Shown: in pieces, positions 16,411-23,780 of the stretch
Position numbering within the stretch: the stretch's first letter is position 1
Layout of the letters: each line of letters begins with the position of its first letter
IMG/VR virus record: IMGVR_UViG_3300025467_000014
Coordinates: 1 to 64,000 of that record
Direction: 5' to 3' (one strand)
DNA: 64,000 nucleotides
From: a virus
Translations under genes and position numbers: made by a program
Notes under the pieces: generated by a model
The model's input: the letters and a program-made list of their open reading frames with translations, nothing else
Told to the model about the DNA's origin: nothing
The model's database searches: none

Positions 16411-17538
16411 GTGGATTTAAATCATTTATTTAAAAAAGAACCTATTACAGAAAACAATAAACAGCCTGAATATTTGACAATATTTGGATTTCCTACCTTT
16501 AGTAAGGTAGCAGCTATTGCTATTGACGTGGTTTATTGGTTTATTATCTTTGTTGCTTATTGTTTTGCATTCCATGCATTGAATAACATTTTAATTACAT
16601 GGAATTGGTTGTTAGTAGGACTTGCAAGCTTTGCTGTTGTCGGATTACCTTATTGTGTTAAGATTATTCTATTTGGACGCAAGGAATTTCCATTAAAAGC
16701 AGCATTATTGTGTTTATTCTTGAGTCTCTTACCTACTATCTTTGATTTTACAGGATTTTATTCAGAAACTGGTCTTCAAGATAGTTTACAACAAAGTAAA
16801 GTACAGATATCTGAATCAATTTCATCGTTTGAGATACAAAGTAAGAAATCTGCTCAAGATAAAGAACTTGAAATACAAAATACCGGTAGAGATAAGAAGA
16901 CAGTAGCAGAACAAACTTTATTGCAGTCATCTTCAGACATACAAAAACAGGTAGAGGATGCAAATCAAGCTGTTTTAGATGAAAAGGAAGGTGTTAAGGG
17001 GAAAGCTGGAGATGGACCTAAAGCTAAAGAACTTCAAGCACGGGTTCGTAAGCTAAAAGCACAATCTGATATTGATAATCAACAATCTAAAGCAGAACTC
17101 AAACGTCAAAATGATGTTATTGACCAAGAAACAAATGAAAAACTTCAAGCACTTAAACAATCAAATGTTTTATTGGGAGATAAACTTTTAAACTGTAAAA
17201 AAGAAGTCAATAATGCAGGAAACTTTAAAGCTTTAGAGTTGTCAGTAATAGATGCCAACAGTCTATTATCTTCGATCGCCTCTAATCTCAGTGTGTCTTA
17301 TATCCCCGTGCGGATTATAGGATCTGACAACATTATTAAAGTATCTTTCGGGTCTTTAACAACTGGAGATATTACAGCTATCATATGTTTCTTGTTAGCC
17401 TTTCTTATGGAAATAGGTGATATTATTATAACGTTTGTAATGCGTTATGAAAAGAAAATACCTACACCAATTATTAAATCATCGTCAGATGATACTCTTC
17501 GTCATGTAAAATATACTAAAAGTTACGATGGGTATTAA
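16411..17538 (+). CDS. Membrane protein with long coiled coil (DUF4407-like topology)
   Basis: A 375-residue protein. Transmembrane helices lie at about residues 33-55, 60-82 and 93-112, then a long Gln/Lys/Glu-rich coiled coil runs through about 125-275, and a final TM at about 315-340 precedes a basic cytoplasmic tail. The architecture resembles DUF4407-type membrane proteins. The GTG start is supported by the late box 5 nt upstream. It converges on the next minus-strand gene with a 4-nt overlap. Function unknown; a role at the cell envelope in late infection is inferred. Confidence 0.6.
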   Translation: MDLNHLFKKEPITENNKQPEYLTIFGFPTFSKVAAIAIDVVYWFIIFVAYCFAFHALNNILITWNWLLVGLASFAVVGLPYCVKIILFGRKEFPLKAALLCLFLSLLPTIFDFTGFYSETGLQDSLQQSKVQISESISSFEIQSKKSAQDKELEIQNTGRDKKTVAEQTLLQSSSDIQKQVEDANQAVLDEKEGVKGKAGDGPKAKELQARVRKLKAQSDIDNQQSKAELKRQNDVIDQETNEKLQALKQSNVLLGDKLLNCKKEVNNAGNFKALELSVIDANSLLSSIASNLSVSYIPVRIIGSDNIIKVSFGSLTTGDITAIICFLLAFLMEIGDIIITFVMRYEKKIPTPIIKSSSDDTLRHVKYTKSYDGY

Positions 17539-18161
17539 CCCTTGTACTTTTTTGAGAATGTCTTAGCTGTAGAAAGACAGTGCTTAGTGTATTTACATTG
17601 ATCACAAACTCGATCTGAATTAAGATAAAGTTGTGGAGCAATACAGGAGCCATTCTTTGTATTTTCTACAACATACTCTGTTAAATTTGAATATGTACGC
17701 GGTTCTTTTGGAATCCATTTTACTGAAATTTGACGTACTTCTTCTAAGCTCATTCGTTTATTTGTTTTTGGCTTCTTAAGGAGTTTAAGTCGTGCCAGTA
17801 CTTGTTTATTTATGGAGAAAGGCTTTATATTAACAGGGCGTAATTGTTTTTGAACTTCCTCAGGAGAAATTCTTTGACGAAGTAATCTCTTTGCTTCATT
17901 AGATACATAATGTTCAGCAAACGGAACTGGTCCTCCAAATTTTTTATTTCCCTTAGCAATTCCTGCCTTTGACACTCTTCGCTCTAACCCTGTAACAATA
18001 CAGGTCATAACTTTACTCTTAATAATACTTTCATCAACGACTTTTACTTTAACAGGTTTAGTCTTAATAGGTTTTACTTTTTTTATCTTCTTAGATACAG
18101 CCTTTACCTTGACCTTTTTAACGGTCTTTTTAAGTGGTTTTTTGACTTTTTTGCCTTTCAT
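17535..18161 (-). CDS. Lys-rich protein with TCIVTG domain and C-terminal Cys motif
   Basis: A 208-residue protein in three parts: a very basic N-terminal 48 residues (KGKKVKKPLKKTVKK...), a domain (about 50-110) beginning VMTCIVTGLERR, and a C-terminal segment with CIAPQ...CDQCKYTKHC that could bind zinc. The middle domain is paralogous to the 99-residue protein at 18,853 (shared pattern TCIVTG, KKxG, F, HY, EA, L, V, L). The basic tail suggests nucleic-acid binding. Function unknown. Confidence 0.6.
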   Translation of the reverse strand: MKGKKVKKPLKKTVKKVKVKAVSKKIKKVKPIKTKPVKVKVVDESIIKSKVMTCIVTGLERRVSKAGIAKGNKKFGGPVPFAEHYVSNEAKRLLRQRISPEEVQKQLRPVNIKPFSINKQVLARLKLLKKPKTNKRMSLEEVRQISVKWIPKEPRTYSNLTEYVVENTKNGSCIAPQLYLNSDRVCDQCKYTKHCLSTAKTFSKKYKG

Positions 18162-18236
18162 GTGCTGGTTATATTATAGAGTTAAAAAAATAATTCAAGA
18201 GTTGATTTATTGAAATATATAGTCTAGTATGCTGTC

Positions 18237-18488
18237 ATGCCTTACATTACACAAGAAAAAAGAGACAACTTTATGACTGGAAACGGTACTATAGAGAATC
18301 CTGGTGACCTAAATTTTGTACTTACCAAGGTGTGTTTAGAGTACTTGGAAAACAAAACAGAGAGCTATCAATCCTATAATGATATTGTCGGAGCTTTAGA
18401 ATGTTGTAAGCTCGAGATGTATCGTCGTGCTGTTTCTCCTTACGAAGATGCAAAGATTGCTGCTAATGGAGATGTTTATTCAAAGTAA
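18237..18488 (+). CDS. Small hypothetical protein
   Basis: An 83-residue, mixed-charge protein starting MPYITQEKRDNFMTGNGTIE. A TAGTAT -10-like element is 6 nt before the ATG, a host-type promoter with little or no leader. It opens a cluster of small early-type genes. Function unknown. Confidence 0.6.
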   Translation: MPYITQEKRDNFMTGNGTIENPGDLNFVLTKVCLEYLENKTESYQSYNDIVGALECCKLEMYRRAVSPYEDAKIAANGDVYSK

Positions 18489-18491
18489 TTC

Positions 18492-18519
18492 TTGCAATAA
18501 TCTAAAATCACTATAATAT
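18492..18519 (+). promoter_or_regulatory. Host-type (sigma70-like) promoter
   Basis: TTGCAA at 18492-18497 and a TATAATAT -10 region at 18512-18519, with 14-16 nt between them depending on register. It gives a leader of roughly 30 nt, unlike most promoters here, ahead of the strong ribosome binding site at 18537. Confidence 0.55.
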
Positions 18520-18536
18520 CAAATTTATGAAACAAA

Positions 18537-18545
18537 AGGAGGTGA
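18537..18545 (+). promoter_or_regulatory. Strong Shine-Dalgarno AGGAGGTGA
   Basis: A full-consensus ribosome binding site 7 nt before the ATG at 18553. It stands out because most genes in the window have none. It fixes the start codon and predicts high translation. Confidence 0.85.
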
Positions 18546-18552
18546 AATAACA

Positions 18553-18747
18553 ATGATCGATTACACAAATAAGAATCTCCGTCCAAAGACGTTTTTCGTC
18601 AAGATGGAGCGTAACCGTGACGGTAGTTTTACCGTTAAGCGCGCTAAGGTCCTCGAGAAGACCAATCAGTTCGAGCGCAGCACACGTCAGGTTGATGCAC
18701 GCGACTTCACTCGCGCCATCCGCACAAACGATATTACCGTTGCTTAA
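18553..18747 (+). CDS. Small, probably highly expressed protein of unknown function
   Basis: A 64-residue protein (MIDYTNKNLRPKTFFVKMER...) rich in Arg, Thr and Asp. It has its own promoter, the best ribosome binding site in the window and a perfect terminator right after it, so it is a monocistronic, heavily expressed unit. Codons are GC-richer (CTC, CGC, AAG, GTC) than those of its neighbours, also consistent with high expression. No domain recognised. Confidence 0.75.
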   Translation: MIDYTNKNLRPKTFFVKMERNRDGSFTVKRAKVLEKTNQFERSTRQVDARDFTRAIRTNDITVA

Positions 18748-18764
18748 TTCGGTATAACAATGAG

Positions 18765-18803
18765 AAGACCGGCTGTTACTACTTAGCAGCCGGTCTTTTT
18801 TTG
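18765..18803 (+). terminator. Rho-independent terminator
   Basis: Perfect 11-bp stem AAGACCGGCTG / CAGCCGGTCTT (18765-18775 with 18787-18797), an 11-nt loop and a T run. It ends the monocistronic unit at 18553. Confidence 0.9.
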
Positions 18804-18852
18804 TCAACTATTTTATTGCCTTTCTTTTTTAAATTTCCTATTATTATCACTA

Positions 18853-19152
18853 ATGAATGCTGCAGAAATTAACGCTAGATTTAAGAAAAGTATCTCAAAC
18901 GATCCTTCCGTTCTTACTTGTATTGTAACAGGAAAGACGAGACCTACTAACAGTGCATATTTGGAAGAGAAATCAAAGAAACTCGGTTCAAAAGAAGAGT
19001 TTATTAACCATTATATATGTCGTGAGGCATTAACAATGCTTAAACAAGGGAGAACAGTGTATGATGTTCGATCTGCACTCGGTGTCTCTACAGCTATCCT
19101 ACCTCCGGATGAGAAAAAACTTCTCCGTGCCTTAAAAATAAACGGAAAATAA
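18853..19152 (+). CDS. TCIVTG-domain protein, paralogue of 17535-18161
   Basis: A 99-residue protein beginning MNAAEINARFKKSISNDPSV, with VLTCIVTGKTRPT at about 20-32. Over roughly 60 residues it follows the same pattern as the middle domain of the minus-strand protein at 17,535 but lacks the Lys-rich and Cys-rich extensions. TATTAT lies 8 nt before the ATG. Function unknown. Confidence 0.65.
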   Translation: MNAAEINARFKKSISNDPSVLTCIVTGKTRPTNSAYLEEKSKKLGSKEEFINHYICREALTMLKQGRTVYDVRSALGVSTAILPPDEKKLLRALKINGK

Positions 19153-19154
19153 GC

Positions 19155-19183
19155 TTTTAATTCCTTTTGAATTCCCATATACT
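19155..19183 (+). promoter_or_regulatory. Host-type promoter abutting the RadA-like gene
   Basis: -10 box TATACT at 19178-19183 with a weak TTTTAA -35 at 19155-19160, 17 nt apart. The ATG is only 6 nt after the -10, so the mRNA would start at or next to the start codon. Confidence 0.55.
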
Positions 19184-19189
19184 AATAGT

Positions 19190-20098
19190 ATGAAAATTAA
19201 CCTACAGAGTACGTCGTTTACAGCAGTCAAAGATGTTCAGATTCCTGACATTTACAATCGTCGCGTCAAGTCGGGTATTCCCGAGGTTGACGAAATGTTC
19301 GGAGGTGGAATGCTTCCGGGTTCAGTTACTACAATCTCATCAAAGGCAGGTGTTGGTAAGTCGACGATGGTTCTTCAGATTCTTAACGGTATAACAAAGA
19401 ACGGTCATAGGGTTGGATTTGTATCGGCGGAGGAGTCTATTCATCAGGTTGCCTTTGCCTGTAAGCGTCTTGGTATTGAAGATGTTGGTATTTGTAACGA
19501 GTCTAATGCTAAGAAGATTATCGGGTTTATGAACGACGTTGACGTTATCGTCATTGATTCGTTCCATGCTGTCGATAAGAGCAATATGGAAGAGAAGGAG
19601 TTCATTGAGACTCTTATTAACCGTGCTAAGGAGACAGAGTGTGTTGTTCTTATTATCTGTCATCTTACTAAGGGTGGTGTTATTAAGGGTACAAACCTGT
19701 TGACGTACGCTGTTGATGTCAATGTTTTTGTTGAACTCTCAGAGGAAGAGCCTGGTCATCGTCGGATTTACTTCGCTAAGAATCGCTTCGGTCCTGGTAT
19801 TGACTATACCTGTGCGTTTACTAGTCGTGGTTATGACTTTACTCCGGTTAAGATAACCGAGGGTGCTGGTAAGACTACTAAGTCTGATAAGAAGGAAGAA
19901 GCTCGTAAGCAAATTCTTAGTATGAACGGTAAGTTCTCAGTCTCTGACGTTTGTACAGCTCTTAAGGTTGATGCCTCCAGGGCTGGATGGCTTCTTCGGG
20001 AGCTTACGACTGAGGGCAAGCTTACTAAGAATGATCTCCGTGGCAATAAGTGCCGGTGGAGGGTAAATAAAGTCGAAGCAATCATAACCAAACACTAA
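19190..20098 (+). CDS. RadA-like RecA-fold ATPase with C-terminal winged helix
   Basis: A 302-residue protein. Walker A is GVGKST (54-59) and Walker B is VDVIVIDS (117-124). A HLTKGGVIKGTNLL segment (158-171) and the sequence KNRFG (197-201) are hallmarks of RadA/Sms, the branch-migration helicase of recombination. It lacks RadA's N-terminal zinc finger and C-terminal Lon-like domain. Instead, residues about 235-295 look like a winged helix (SVSDVCTALKVDASRAGWLL). It probably acts as a hexameric ATPase on recombination or replication intermediates. Codon use is GC-shifted, and a host-type promoter directly precedes it. Confidence 0.8.
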   Translation: MKINLQSTSFTAVKDVQIPDIYNRRVKSGIPEVDEMFGGGMLPGSVTTISSKAGVGKSTMVLQILNGITKNGHRVGFVSAEESIHQVAFACKRLGIEDVGICNESNAKKIIGFMNDVDVIVIDSFHAVDKSNMEEKEFIETLINRAKETECVVLIICHLTKGGVIKGTNLLTYAVDVNVFVELSEEEPGHRRIYFAKNRFGPGIDYTCAFTSRGYDFTPVKITEGAGKTTKSDKKEEARKQILSMNGKFSVSDVCTALKVDASRAGWLLRELTTEGKLTKNDLRGNKCRWRVNKVEAIITKH

Positions 20099-20099
20099 T

Positions 20100-20225
20100 A
20101 TGGCAGGCAAAGGATCAAAATCACGCGTAAGCGACACAAAAAAATACAAGGAAAACTTTCCTAAGGCATCAGGCAAGGTTGAAGGCTTTGTAAAGATCAA
20201 GGGAAAGCTTGTAAAGAAATACTAA
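20100..20225 (+). CDS. Very small basic protein
   Basis: A 41-residue protein starting MAGKGSKSRVSDTKKYKENF, with 11 Lys. It follows the RadA-like gene after 1 nt, and its stop overlaps the next start (TAATG), so it is translated as part of an operon. Possible nucleic-acid binding by charge; function unknown. Confidence 0.6.
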   Translation: MAGKGSKSRVSDTKKYKENFPKASGKVEGFVKIKGKLVKKY

Positions 20226-20863
20226 TGACACCAGAAAAATTCCAAGCACGCAATCATGCTTTACGGTGTGATTTTGCTGACCTTGAGACCTATAAAAAGT
20301 CTTTTAGTCGTAAGTTTTGGAACTTTATGGACGATAAGTTTAGTATTCGTAGTGTATGGGATGTACTTCCATTCCGTTGGAAGCTACGATACTACGATAA
20401 GATTCGTCCAATCTTTGCTCCAGAAAATAATCGTATTCGTAAGGCAATTCCACGTACCTGGACAGACACATCTCACCTTATTGAGATTATAAATTTTGAG
20501 TTTATTAAGAGTTTTTATGAAACAGAATACCTTCATGGTCACACTGATTGGGAGGGTACAGGTGAGCACGCTGTAGCGTTCGCTAAATGGCTTGAATCTG
20601 CTTACAATTATATTACTATTGAACGACCACAGCTAGAAAAAGATATGGATAATGCCTATCCACCTCATCAACCACTCAAGGAAATGTTTGTACCGTGTGA
20701 GACAGATGATAAGGGTAAGGTTAAGATGTTTAAGATGACACCACGAGAAGAGTCATACGAAGAACTCTATGGAGAGGTTAATCGTCTTGAGCAACTTATT
20801 CAAGATAAAGATAGTGATATTCTAACACAACTTGTTAAATATCGTTACTTCTTTTGGTCATAA
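20225..20863 (+). CDS. Hypothetical phage protein
   Basis: A 212-residue protein rich in Trp, Tyr and charged residues (MTPEKFQARNHALRCDFADL...), probably helical with a C-terminal coiled-coil segment (YEELYGEVNRLEQLIQDKDS). Coupled to the preceding gene by a 1-nt overlap and followed by tRNA-Tyr. No domain recognised. Confidence 0.6.
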   Translation: MTPEKFQARNHALRCDFADLETYKKSFSRKFWNFMDDKFSIRSVWDVLPFRWKLRYYDKIRPIFAPENNRIRKAIPRTWTDTSHLIEIINFEFIKSFYETEYLHGHTDWEGTGEHAVAFAKWLESAYNYITIERPQLEKDMDNAYPPHQPLKEMFVPCETDDKGKVKMFKMTPREESYEELYGEVNRLEQLIQDKDSDILTQLVKYRYFFWS

Positions 20864-20871
20864 AATTTAAT

Positions 20872-20955
20872 GGGTAGATACCGAAGCTGGACAAACGGGG
20901 AAGACTGTAAATCTTCTGGCTATTGCCTTCAGTGGTTCGAATCCACTTCTGCCCA
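20872..20955 (+). tRNA. tRNA-Tyr (GTA)
   Basis: Class II cloverleaf with acceptor GGGTAGA/TCTGCCC, anticodon loop CTGTAAA, a long variable arm and T-loop TTCGAAT. CCA is not encoded. Confidence 0.93.
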
Positions 20956-20973
20956 GACTAAATAATATATGCT

Positions 20974-21213
20974 ATGACTCTTATGGATCACAATCCACCA
21001 CATAATACAGCACCTATAATAGATCGCAATACCATTAAATGGAGTGGGTATTTTTCAACGTCAGAGCAGGCAGATGAGCATTTAAAAGAACAGACTAAGC
21101 ATCATGCAGAAAACGAAAATAAATTGGTCGTAAGTGCTAAGAAAGAGTTTGTAAACAGACATTTTAAAGGATATTTTCTTTATCGCTTTGTTGTAATATT
21201 AACAAATAAATGA
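20974..21213 (+). CDS. Small hypothetical protein
   Basis: A 79-residue protein starting MTLMDHNPPHNTAPIIDRNT, polar N-terminus and more hydrophobic C-terminus. Its stop overlaps the start of the HiPIP-like gene by 4 nt. Function unknown. Confidence 0.5.
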   Translation: MTLMDHNPPHNTAPIIDRNTIKWSGYFSTSEQADEHLKEQTKHHAENENKLVVSAKKEFVNRHFKGYFLYRFVVILTNK

Positions 21214-21422
21214 ACTTTAAAAAGATATTTGAATCATTATTAACCGAACACATGCACTCTAAACAGAAGGCAGGCTATGTGGCTCATCCTGTTGATGGTC
21301 ATCGCTGTGATGTATGTACGATGTGGAGACCTCCAAATAAGTGTTCTGCCGTATTCGGTGTTATTAAACCTGATGGTTGGTGTAAGTGGTGGAAGAGAAC
21401 ACATAGAAAGGATAGAAAATAA
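21210..21422 (+). CDS. HiPIP-like small Cys protein with a capsid-targeting-like N-terminus
   Basis: A 70-residue protein. Cys33, Cys36, Cys45 and Cys58 are spaced C-x2-C-x8-C-x12-C with the last in GWC, matching the signature of high-potential iron-sulfur proteins (CxxC ... C ... GWC). The first 13 residues, MNFKKIFESLLTE, resemble T4-type capsid-targeting sequences ending in an LxE cleavage motif. It overlaps both neighbours by a few nt. A 4Fe-4S or zinc site is possible; the HiPIP fold is inferred from the motif. Confidence 0.6.
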   Translation: MNFKKIFESLLTEHMHSKQKAGYVAHPVDGHRCDVCTMWRPPNKCSAVFGVIKPDGWCKWWKRTHRKDRK

Positions 21423-22057
21423 TGAAGGTATACCTCGACATGGATGGGTTACTTGCTAACCTTTTTGATACAGTTTCCATGGGAATGATTGGTAAGCATT
21501 ATAAAGCACTAACGGAACCTGAAAAAGAACATACACGTCAAATTTGGACAGATAGAGAAGGTAAAGCTAAAGAGTTCTTTCAAAAACAGGGTGGAGTTAA
21601 GAAGTTTTTTGCCGATCTTCCTACTTTTGGCCCTCTAACTGACGCTATTATTAACACAGTTGTGAAAGAGGTAGGAGGTTATAGTATTTGCTCCTGTCCT
21701 GCTGGTATTGATGAACAGGCTTCAGAAGCTGGAAAGAGAATTTGGATTCATAAGCACCTTAACCCACTTCCTGATGAAATGTCCTTTGTTAGAGATAAAA
21801 CTATTAACGCAATTAATAAAGAAACAGGTAAGCCCAATGTTCTTATTGATGATTTTCCAAAATATATTAAAGAATGGAAAGCAGCTGGTGGTATTCCAAT
21901 AGAAATGCGTACAGATAGCTTGAATAGTCCAGAAGAAGTAAGAGCATTTCTCACTAAGAAACTTAATGCAGCTAAAGAACAAATTGATGGTGTACAACCT
22001 GAACCTAAAATACCAACGTTTGAGCAATACGTAAGAAAAGTGTTGCATTCTCTCTAA
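21422..22057 (+). CDS. HAD-family 5'(3')-deoxyribonucleotidase-like protein
   Basis: A 211-residue protein with HAD motif I DMDG (Asp6, Asp8) near the N-terminus and a late LIDDFPKYI motif with the acidic pair. This family dephosphorylates nucleoside monophosphates and occurs widely in large phages in nucleotide metabolism. An odd feature is the C-terminus, PTFEQYVRKVLHSL, which repeats the FEQY core found at the N-terminus of several other proteins in this window. Start overlaps the previous stop (TAATG). Confidence 0.75.
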   Translation: MKVYLDMDGLLANLFDTVSMGMIGKHYKALTEPEKEHTRQIWTDREGKAKEFFQKQGGVKKFFADLPTFGPLTDAIINTVVKEVGGYSICSCPAGIDEQASEAGKRIWIHKHLNPLPDEMSFVRDKTINAINKETGKPNVLIDDFPKYIKEWKAAGGIPIEMRTDSLNSPEEVRAFLTKKLNAAKEQIDGVQPEPKIPTFEQYVRKVLHSL

Positions 22058-22064
22058 ATGCATC

Positions 22065-22072
22065 CATAATTA
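22065..22072 (+). promoter_or_regulatory. Variant late promoter box CATAATTA, 5 nt before ATG
   Basis: Same position and 5-nt spacing as the NNTAAATA boxes but with one base changed in the core. Confidence 0.4.
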
Positions 22073-22077
22073 TTTGT

Positions 22078-22698
22078 ATGGGTATGTTTGATATAATTTT
22101 TATAAAGAAAGCACTTCCTCTTAATAAAGAGCTTAAAGCTCTAAAAGATATTAAGTGGGAAGAATGTGACTTTCAGACTAAAGATCTTGAAAATTCTCTC
22201 TCTATCTACGAAGTTACTAAGACCGGTAAACTTCGCTACCAAAAAGTAGAGAGGGAGTGGGTAGATGATGAAGGGGCTTTTTTTAAGGGGTATATGAAAG
22301 AGGTATCTTCTAAGTGGGTTGATACCAAGCATACAGGTACAGTAAGATTTTATCATAATTTTTCTACTAATAAATCAAACGTTAATATTTTTTCAGATGT
22401 AATTGAAGATGATACCGATCTTGATGGATATGATTGGTGGGTGGAGTTTGAAGCTGAATTCGTAAAAGGTAAGCTTACTGAAATTACTCTTACTGAAGCA
22501 AAGAAAGAACCTGCTAAGATTCGTATTATTCAAAATATTGAATGGGCTAAGGATCTTAAGAAAAAGGAATCAACTCTTCATCGTCGTATTATAAAATTTT
22601 TACGTAAGTCAAAGATTTACCGCAAATTGATTAGTAGTTTATTAAAGCTTAATTCAATTATCTCTAGTAAGATTAGTTGGGTTCTTTATAGACTCTAA
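22078..22698 (+). CDS. Conserved MGMFD-type phage protein
   Basis: A 206-residue protein opening MGMFDIIF and with ECDFQTKDLENSLSIYEV near residues 25-45, a pattern I recognise from phage and bacterial proteins of unknown function that begin MGMFD and carry FQTKDL. The C-terminal 50 residues are strongly basic. It precedes the tmRNA by 22 nt. No enzymatic motif seen. Confidence 0.6.
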   Translation: MGMFDIIFIKKALPLNKELKALKDIKWEECDFQTKDLENSLSIYEVTKTGKLRYQKVEREWVDDEGAFFKGYMKEVSSKWVDTKHTGTVRFYHNFSTNKSNVNIFSDVIEDDTDLDGYDWWVEFEAEFVKGKLTEITLTEAKKEPAKIRIIQNIEWAKDLKKKESTLHRRIIKFLRKSKIYRKLISSLLKLNSIISSKISWVLYRL

Positions 22699-22707
22699 TT
22701 GTTCTTT

Positions 22708-22715
22708 GATAAATA
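22708..22715 (+). promoter_or_regulatory. Late promoter box GATAAATA driving tmRNA
   Basis: The box ends exactly 5 nt before the first base of the tmRNA acceptor stem (22721). This gives an independent reference point for where transcription starts relative to these boxes. Confidence 0.75.
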
Positions 22716-22720
22716 ATTTT

Positions 22721-23171
22721 GGGGGCGTACTGGTTTCGACTTATACTCGAAGTTTGTATGGCACGTAGTGGTTAATCAGTTGGCCACTTTAAAAAGCTGA
22801 TTAAAAACATAAATGCAGAAGATAACTCTGACGCTATCCTTGCGGAAGCATTGTATTGTCTCGAGAACGCTGACGAAATCCTCGCCAGCTTTGAAGAGCC
22901 AGCACTCCTAGCTGCCTAAGGAACCAAAAGATAATCCTATTAAAGCTTTTGGAAATAAAAATAGGTTTAGAAGGTCTTGTGATTCTTAGAAAATTGAGTG
23001 CAAGCGGTGGTATGTGGTCGTTAATCACACATACAGGTAGGACTCTAAACATGGATAGGTCGCTAGTGCCTGGTTACCTTTAGTCAACCAAAGTACGAAA
23101 GCTAGCTAAGCGTGTAGAAGTATAAATAGAAAAGTATAAACACAGGGGTTCGACTCCCCTCGCCTCCACCA
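22721..23171 (+). ncRNA. ssrA: tmRNA (ssrA) with a 34-codon tag reading frame
   Basis: The tRNA-like ends pair as GGGGGCG (22721-22727) with CGCCTCC (23161-23167), followed by A and an encoded CCA. The 3' T-arm GGGGTTCGACTCCCC is canonical. The resume codon is probably GCA at 22815-22817. The tag then reads AEDNSDAILAEALY ... EEPALLAA and stops at TAA 22917-22919, 34 codons. The Leu-Ala-Ala end is a typical protease degron. At 451 nt it is longer than most bacterial tmRNAs. Transcription probably starts exactly at the mature 5' end from a late promoter. Its role would be rescue of stalled ribosomes and tagging of truncated proteins during late infection. Confidence 0.93.
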
Positions 23172-23182
23172 TTTTATTTTAC

Positions 23183-23256
23183 GGGGAATTAGCTCAGTTG
23201 GTAGTAGCGATAGCTTTGCAAGCTATAGGTCAGCGGTTCGATCCCGCTATTCTCCA
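23183..23256 (+). tRNA. tRNA-Ala (TGC)
   Basis: Acceptor GGGGAAT/ATTCTCC, anticodon loop TTTGCAA, T-arm with TTCGATC. The discriminator is A and CCA is not encoded. It lies 11 nt after the tmRNA, so they are probably one transcript. Confidence 0.93.
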
Positions 23257-23264
23257 CAATTTTT

Positions 23265-23272
23265 ATTAAATA
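23265..23272 (+). promoter_or_regulatory. Late promoter box ATTAAATA, 5 nt before ATG
   Basis: Plus-strand late box followed by tatac and the ATG of the HNH gene at 23278. Confidence 0.6.
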
Positions 23273-23277
23273 TATAC

Positions 23278-23640
23278 ATGGCTTCTACACGTTTAAGCGC
23301 AGCTCGCGATATAGCACATGGTAAATTTCCAGCAACAGGAGTGAAACGATCTCCTAAATGGGCTGCTGTACGCAAGGAACATCTTAAGAATAATCCAAAA
23401 TGTGCAATTTGTGAAGGTACAGAAAAACTTAATGTACATCATATTAAACCATTTCATTTACATCCGGAATTAGAACTCGATCCAAGTAACTTTATTACTC
23501 TTTGTGAAAGTGCAAGTTATGGTATTATCTGTCATATTCTTGTTGGTCATTTAGGTGATTATAAAAACATAAATCCAAATTCTGTAGAAGATGCTAAAAT
23601 TTGGAACGCTAAATTAAAAGAAGATCATTTTCAGAAATAG
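23278..23640 (+). CDS. HNH endonuclease (small, free-standing)
   Basis: A 120-residue protein with the HNH core: CAIC (Cys42, Cys45), His54-His55 in NVHHIKPFH, Asn71 in DPSNFITLC with Cys76. Such enzymes nick or cut DNA and include homing endonucleases often found near phage tRNA clusters, as here. The late box 5 nt upstream fixes the start. There is no separate DNA-recognition domain, only a basic N-terminus. Confidence 0.8.
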   Translation: MASTRLSAARDIAHGKFPATGVKRSPKWAAVRKEHLKNNPKCAICEGTEKLNVHHIKPFHLHPELELDPSNFITLCESASYGIICHILVGHLGDYKNINPNSVEDAKIWNAKLKEDHFQK

Positions 23641-23686
23641 CTTGCAGGAACCAATACTTGGTATTAATATAGATAAATAAATTAAC

Positions 23687-23760
23687 GCCCGGTTAGTTCA
23701 ATGGTAAAACGAGGGTTTTGTAAACCTTAGTCGTGAGTTCGATTCTCACACTGGGCTCCA
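23687..23760 (+). tRNA. tRNA-Thr (TGT)
   Basis: Acceptor GCCCGGT/ACTGGGC, anticodon loop TTTGTAA, encoded CCA. A GATAAATA box lies 7 nt upstream. Confidence 0.92.
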
Positions 23761-23780
23761 TACTTGATCTTTTACATTTT

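Noticed and set aside
16367-16411. Strand-switch region considered as a replication origin
   Set aside because: The short intergenic gap is explained by two divergent late promoter boxes; no iterons or AT-rich unwinding element beyond background were seen.
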